60,000 nt of DNA from Lineus longissimus. Taxonomy: Eukaryota; Nemertea; Pilidiophora; Heteronemertea; Lineidae. Positions 53,601-59,600 of the stretch are shown one piece after another (the stretch's first letter is position 1; each line of letters opens with the position of its first letter). The stretch is from assembly GCF_910592395.1 (NCBI RefSeq), contig NC_088319.1, positions 16,494,001 through 16,554,000 on the forward strand, in the 5' to 3' direction. The notes under the pieces were generated by a model. The model was not told the DNA's origin, searched no databases, and saw nothing but the letters and a program-made list of their open reading frames with translations. Made by a program: the position numbers and the translations under genes.

Positions 53601-56600
53601 CAAGATGCCGCAGCCCCAATGTAACCATGACTTCGCGTTAGGTAAGTATATTTTTTCTGCCTGAATACAAAGCCCATGATGATACATCGCATTAAAACTT
53701 CAGGGCTCAGTTGTTCAAAACAAAATTTGTCAGTAAAACTGGCGTTATCTTAATCAACTTAGCGTTATCTCCTTCCGTTAAGGCCGATGATGAAAAGCTT
53801 ATGCCAGTCCCTCCTTTGCAGGTACAGACCTAAGCAGCTTTGTGGGCACTTTCCCGGCAGACACGATGGTAGGAGCAACCGACGACGTCCTCCGCCGAAT
53901 GGCTCTCCCGGCATCTTTATTCGACACCAGTGCCTGCCCAGTAGCGGACAACTTTGTCCAGCAGTCGCATGCAAATTGTCCCGACTTCGTCTTCCCAACT
54001 ATGCCGGAAGGGTTCCGCTGCCAGTTGAACTCGGATTGCCTGAGCATCGACTGCTGCGCCACGATGCATTTCTTTGATAAGATGGAGTATACATTCAAGG
54101 CGAGATTCGAAATACTGCCTTGTACATATGAGGTCAAGGTGAATGTTGAGACGGATGAAGTCACCAGGAATATCTTTGAAAACTTTGGTAAGTTTGAGGA
54201 GAACATTTGTTCAGTGTTGACTCTGACCACTTGAAGAAGCTTGATGTGTAGACACCACACTGTACCAATGTGAGATTGATGCCCAAACTCCAGCCCATAT
54301 GCTACAGGAATGCCCTTCTTAGACTTCTTGGTCATGACCAGAAGCAGCAGAGCTAAACACCAAGCTGTTGGAATCGCATACTAGACTTGCCTGCCGTGTT
54401 AATTTTGCGACTGATAGTAACATTGAAAGTCCGATGACCAGAATCGAAATCAGAAGAAGGAAAAGATTCTCTAGAAGTTCTTAGCATCTCTTAACAGGTT
54501 TTATGAAAGTATTCGTCTTGTTTTCTTCTCCAGGTTCTGTCTGGGAGAAGTCCTATGGGAACGCCCTCCAAGTCATGTACAACTTCAAGAAGGGAATCCC
54601 TGGCCAGTTCGTCGTCGACTTTGGCCTCCAATACTGCATGGACGGCATGTGCTCTGATCCGTTATTCTTCATGCATGATACCATCATGTCTGTGCCGTTG
54701 TGTAACAGTGGTGTATTGACCTGGCCGTGTAAGTACGAAAAGATTCTGAAAATAGTTGTCTTCACAACTTTTTTTGAAAAGAGATTTGTTTTGAAATTTG
54801 TGGGAATAGACTTTATGTTGGCCACCGAATGTAAAATCTGTGTCCTCTGCCTGTGAACCTGCTGTAGGATGTTGAAGTCTTTCTCTTCGATTGCAGCGGT
54901 GGATGTGCAAGCCGCCATGATCGGGTATGCCGGTGACGCAGCCGACAAGATCCTTGCCCTTCAGGGCAACCTTCTCCGCGACAGCCTAACCTGCGACCTC
55001 AGCCTGGCCAAGTCGTCATGCCCACACTTCCAACTACCGTCTTTGCCGGATTACTACCGCTGCGCATACAACCAGGAGTGTACCGGTTTCGACTGCTGCA
55101 TTGACATGGATATGAAAGTCTCAAGCAGAACATTCCAGTTCCGTGTTCTGCTTGATCCGTGCAAACTGACATTCCACGTTGGATTTGAGAAGTGGGAATT
55201 CAACGGAACACTGAAAGGTTACAGTTGGGGTAGGTTGGACGTTTCTACACTCATGATATTCATATTAAGCTTTTGATCAGCAATACCTGGTCTATCCAAA
55301 TACATGTAACAATACGAACATTTCGTTTTGGTAGCATTGCCTGTTTGGTTGACGGGCTTAGGGTGCTTGTAGTGATTTGGGTTTCAGCATAAACATAGGT
55401 TTGACTCAGATGCTTTATGGAAAAGTTGTTAAAATGACCACACCTTTTCTTCCAGGTAATGAGGTCAGCACGGACATTGCCAGTACCATTCACCTAACAT
55501 ACACTATCGATCGTCCAAGTTCCGGCAAGCATTTCATCGTCTCAGCAATGTTGACGTTGGATGCTGATGCATTTGGCTTGACGTTGCCCAATGTGGTCTT
55601 CAACGCGTTGCAGATGCCGATACCCATGTGTAACTATGAGGACAAGACCATCAGCTGGCCACAGGATGGTGAGCGTTTCCTTTCTCTTGTGTGAAGGTGT
55701 TGACAACGTGTCTCAATTGTCGCCTTGAACCTTTAGATCGCAAAGAGACAATTTCAACAGCTATAGCTCGTCAATATAGTTAGATTCATCCCAGTGCGTG
55801 CCCTGATCTGATAACAGATTTCAGTTCATAGACAACATTTTCTGGACCGAGTGGGCCTGTGTCCTTGATGCTTGACTCCATAGAGCTACTCAACAATCTC
55901 TGACTTTTAATGGGGTATTGATGCACTTTTCCAACCTTGATTATGAATGACTTGCTACCTTGAAAGTTATTAAAAAAAACATGTGATCACAATTGTTTTT
56001 ATTTTTTCAATTCCAGTCCAAAGGAACGCAGCTAGTGGCCTGATTTTGTCTCAGCTTGGAGTCGACCCACAACTCATCAACACCGGAGCTTGTAGCTCAT
56101 TCTCCGAATCATCGATTGACCTCCAAGCCCGCTGCCCCCATTTCTCCATGGGCAGTCTCCCTGCAGGTGCCTCCTGCAAGTTTAGCGACATGTGTACTGG
56201 CATGACATGCTGCACGGAGCTTGACTTTGGTGTCATCAAGAGGAAGTTCACAGTCTGGGCCCAGATCGACCCTTGTAACTTCTTGTTGTCCGTTGGTTTT
56301 GAGAAGTGGAACCTGAATGTGACTTTAATTGGATTCACACAAGGTAAGTGGAAGGTTTGCCACCCTGCATGTCTGGATCAGAGCCTTACAGTCCCAGTCA
56401 CAATTGACATATCCTCTGCTTCGCGTAAGCTGTACACAACCTATGCTCTGGTGCCATGTAATCTGTGTCAATTGAAAACTACAGGCTAATTCAGCTCCAG
56501 GTTCTTCTCTCATGGCTTTGATTTCTAATGTTGATATTTCAGCTAAGGAAAAAATCGAACCAATCGGCAAGGGTCTTAATCTCAAATACAAGATCAGCCA

Positions 56601-59600
56601 ATCTGTGGACCGCCGCGATTTCTACATCTCACTTGCATTGGTGGTTTGTTCGCAAGAAGATGGCACATGTCAGCCGGATCTTACGATCTTCACCGATGCG
56701 TCTGTGCCAGTGCCGTTCTGTAATCCGGATGGGACATTTTCGTGGCCTTCATGTAAGTTTGATGAATACACAGTGCCATTTTTGTGAAAATTGAGTAAGT
56801 GACAGTTTGGACAACAGCCTCCTCCTGGTCTTGTGGGAATCCAGCGAGGTTTGGAGTGGCTGGTTAGCCAGTATGGAGCTTTGAACTTTGTTGATCTAAT
56901 GCATTTTCCTTTAGCGTTATTGTGCTTTTTTCATTCAACCACTGATCGACTTGTCCTAGCATCTTCAAATATATAAATGGGAAATTTAGTGATGAACTTT
57001 TCTTCCAGTTGATAACGTTGATGCTAATGGTGAGATGGTCCAACCAGCCAGCGCTGTCGTCCTTAATAGACTTGGTTCTGAACAGAGGGCGCTACTGGAC
57101 ACCGAGTGCCAGCAGCCGACATCGATCAACCCAGCCAAGTGCAAGGGCTACAAGATGCCCAAACTACCGAAGAACGTTAAGTGTGCGTTCAGTGACAAGT
57201 GCACTGGTGTAGAGTGTTGTTCAACAATGGACTTGAAGGTGAGTCCAATACGTTGTTTTGGCAGCACAAGTTTCATATGAAAAACACGCAATCATTCAAA
57301 CAGATTGGTGATAGGTCTTTGCGGTCTTGTGGGTTTCTAGGCGGAAGACCGATCACTCATGTGGTCTGCTAACTCAGAAATTGCAGGTGGTTTTACTATT
57401 TTGATGTTATCTTGCAGATCACATCGAGGAACTTCAAGGTTTGGTTAGACATTGACCCATGTGACTACACTCTCTCAGTTGGCTTTGAGCGAATGTTCAG
57501 AAACCTCTCATTGATTGGATTTGTATTCGGTGAGTAGAATAGAATAGAACAAAACGGTTTGGAATGAAATGGAATAGTTTAAAACACGATTCTTCTTCGA
57601 GTTCCAACATTCTTCACGTTACAGAAAATATAATCAGATTTCCTCAATCCCTTTTTTCAGGCAAGGAGAAAGGCATAACGGTCGGTAAGAACATCAAGCT
57701 GTACTACATGCTGGACCGCACCGTCTCCAAGGGACAGTACATCATCTCCATGCGGTACGAGATCTGCCTCGACTCAGCCTGTGAGGACATCATCCTTTTC
57801 AATAATATGAAACTCGGAGCACCTTTCTGTAACGAAGATGGCAGTCTGTCATGGCCGGCAAGCTCCTATGGTAGCCTGCTGCCGAATATTATTGGGTCAG
57901 AGGTGTCGCTGTTGAAGAATCCCTCGTGCAAGTTTGAGTCTTTGAAAGCCGGCAGTAAGTATTTTATCTTTTAGCCCCTAGTACTTGCTATACCAGTGAT
58001 CTGCATTGTAAGAGGCAACAACAGTTGCTTAGGAGAACATTTTCCGTTGATGTACAATGTGTGATTCGATGTGATTTCTCTCGTTTCCAGCAACCTGTGC
58101 TGATTACCTGCTACCCACATTTGGTAAACAGTACTGTGTGATGGACGGCTCCTGCCTCAACATTGCCTGCTGTTTCCCCAGCGACATGGTCGTCGAGACG
58201 AAGAACCTTTTCTTCAACTTCAAGATCAACCACTGCAAGGAAAAGATAGAGTACACTTTTGAGAAGAAGAAATTCTCCAGGTCCTTGATTGGTTTTGAGT
58301 TTGGTAAGTTTCAAAGGCCTACGCCATTCGTTTAATATGTGAAATAAGTAATTGAATATGAAAATTTCAAATTGTGTGAATATGTACTAGATATGATTTC
58401 AACCATGCCATTGTGTCGTCAGATAAACAGATAATACCGAGTTTGAGAATCTATGTTGATTAGGGTGCACTGGAGTAGGTGATCATGTTAGCACAAATTC
58501 ACTGGTGGCTGAAGCTGAATATTTTTCGGAATCGGAAATTTGTGATGCTCACCGCTCCACCTGGGGTTAAATAGAATGTAGAGGTTCCATGGAAGACTGC
58601 ACAACCCCGAGTTCTGACTTACTTCATCCTCATTTCAGGTGTAACACAAACTGAACAAATTGGGACCGCGATCGTGCTATCTTATATAGTCCGCGATAAC
58701 GGTGGCAGGTATCAAGTCCGTGCAGAGGTAAAATCGTGTTTCTCCAATAACTGGGATGCAACGGAGAGTTGCCGGGTTAACGTCCTCCTGGCTATGACCT
58801 ATTACAAGAAGCCTGTCTGCTCGAAGCGAAAACGTCGATCCCTGTTTGGCCAGCGTCGTCAGCGTCGCGGTCTGATTGAAAGACGTCTGTGAGTATTCCG
58901 TCCTATTTTGAAATGCTTCACATATCAGTAGCCACATGTATCCATTTTTTATGTGTGGATTCATGGTTGTAGTGGATTTGACCACTACTACCAGTTGAAC
59001 TCACTCGAGCCCTTAATACTTGATAACCTGACAACAACCTTGCTGCATAGATGAGACCACAGATGTCCGATCTAATGTACTTCTCGGGCTCGAGTCACTG
59101 CTCTAAACCAAGGTTAGCCATCTTCTACAACATACATGTATATACCTCGGTGTCAATTTACGCTACATAATGTTTCAGTTCAATGTCCTAACACTGAATC
59201 TTTATTTTACATCCAGCAATAACAAAGATCAGGTTGGTGCCAAGGCCCAGGAGCAGATGATCGCAGCCGCGGTAAAGACGGGAAAAACTGACGAACAGAT
59301 TGCTAACATGTTTGCCAATGATCCTGGGACCACTGTTATGAGAAAGAATGCCGATGGCACAATGACAAAAGTCAAGCCATACCCTCCAGTTCTGACGATC
59401 TTCCAGCGTGCGCAGAAGGCTCTCGCTGGCAAGGGACCAGCGTCTCATCAGAAGCCAAAGATGCTCACTTCCAAGTCTGTGCCAGCCTCAATCCCAGGAG
59501 GTAAAGTGTTTGTGTAGTTTTAAGCTGAAAAGTTTATACATATTTAAAGTTGGCTACATGTAATTCGATTGCCACCCTTGCTAGGTGCCAGTTTATTGGT

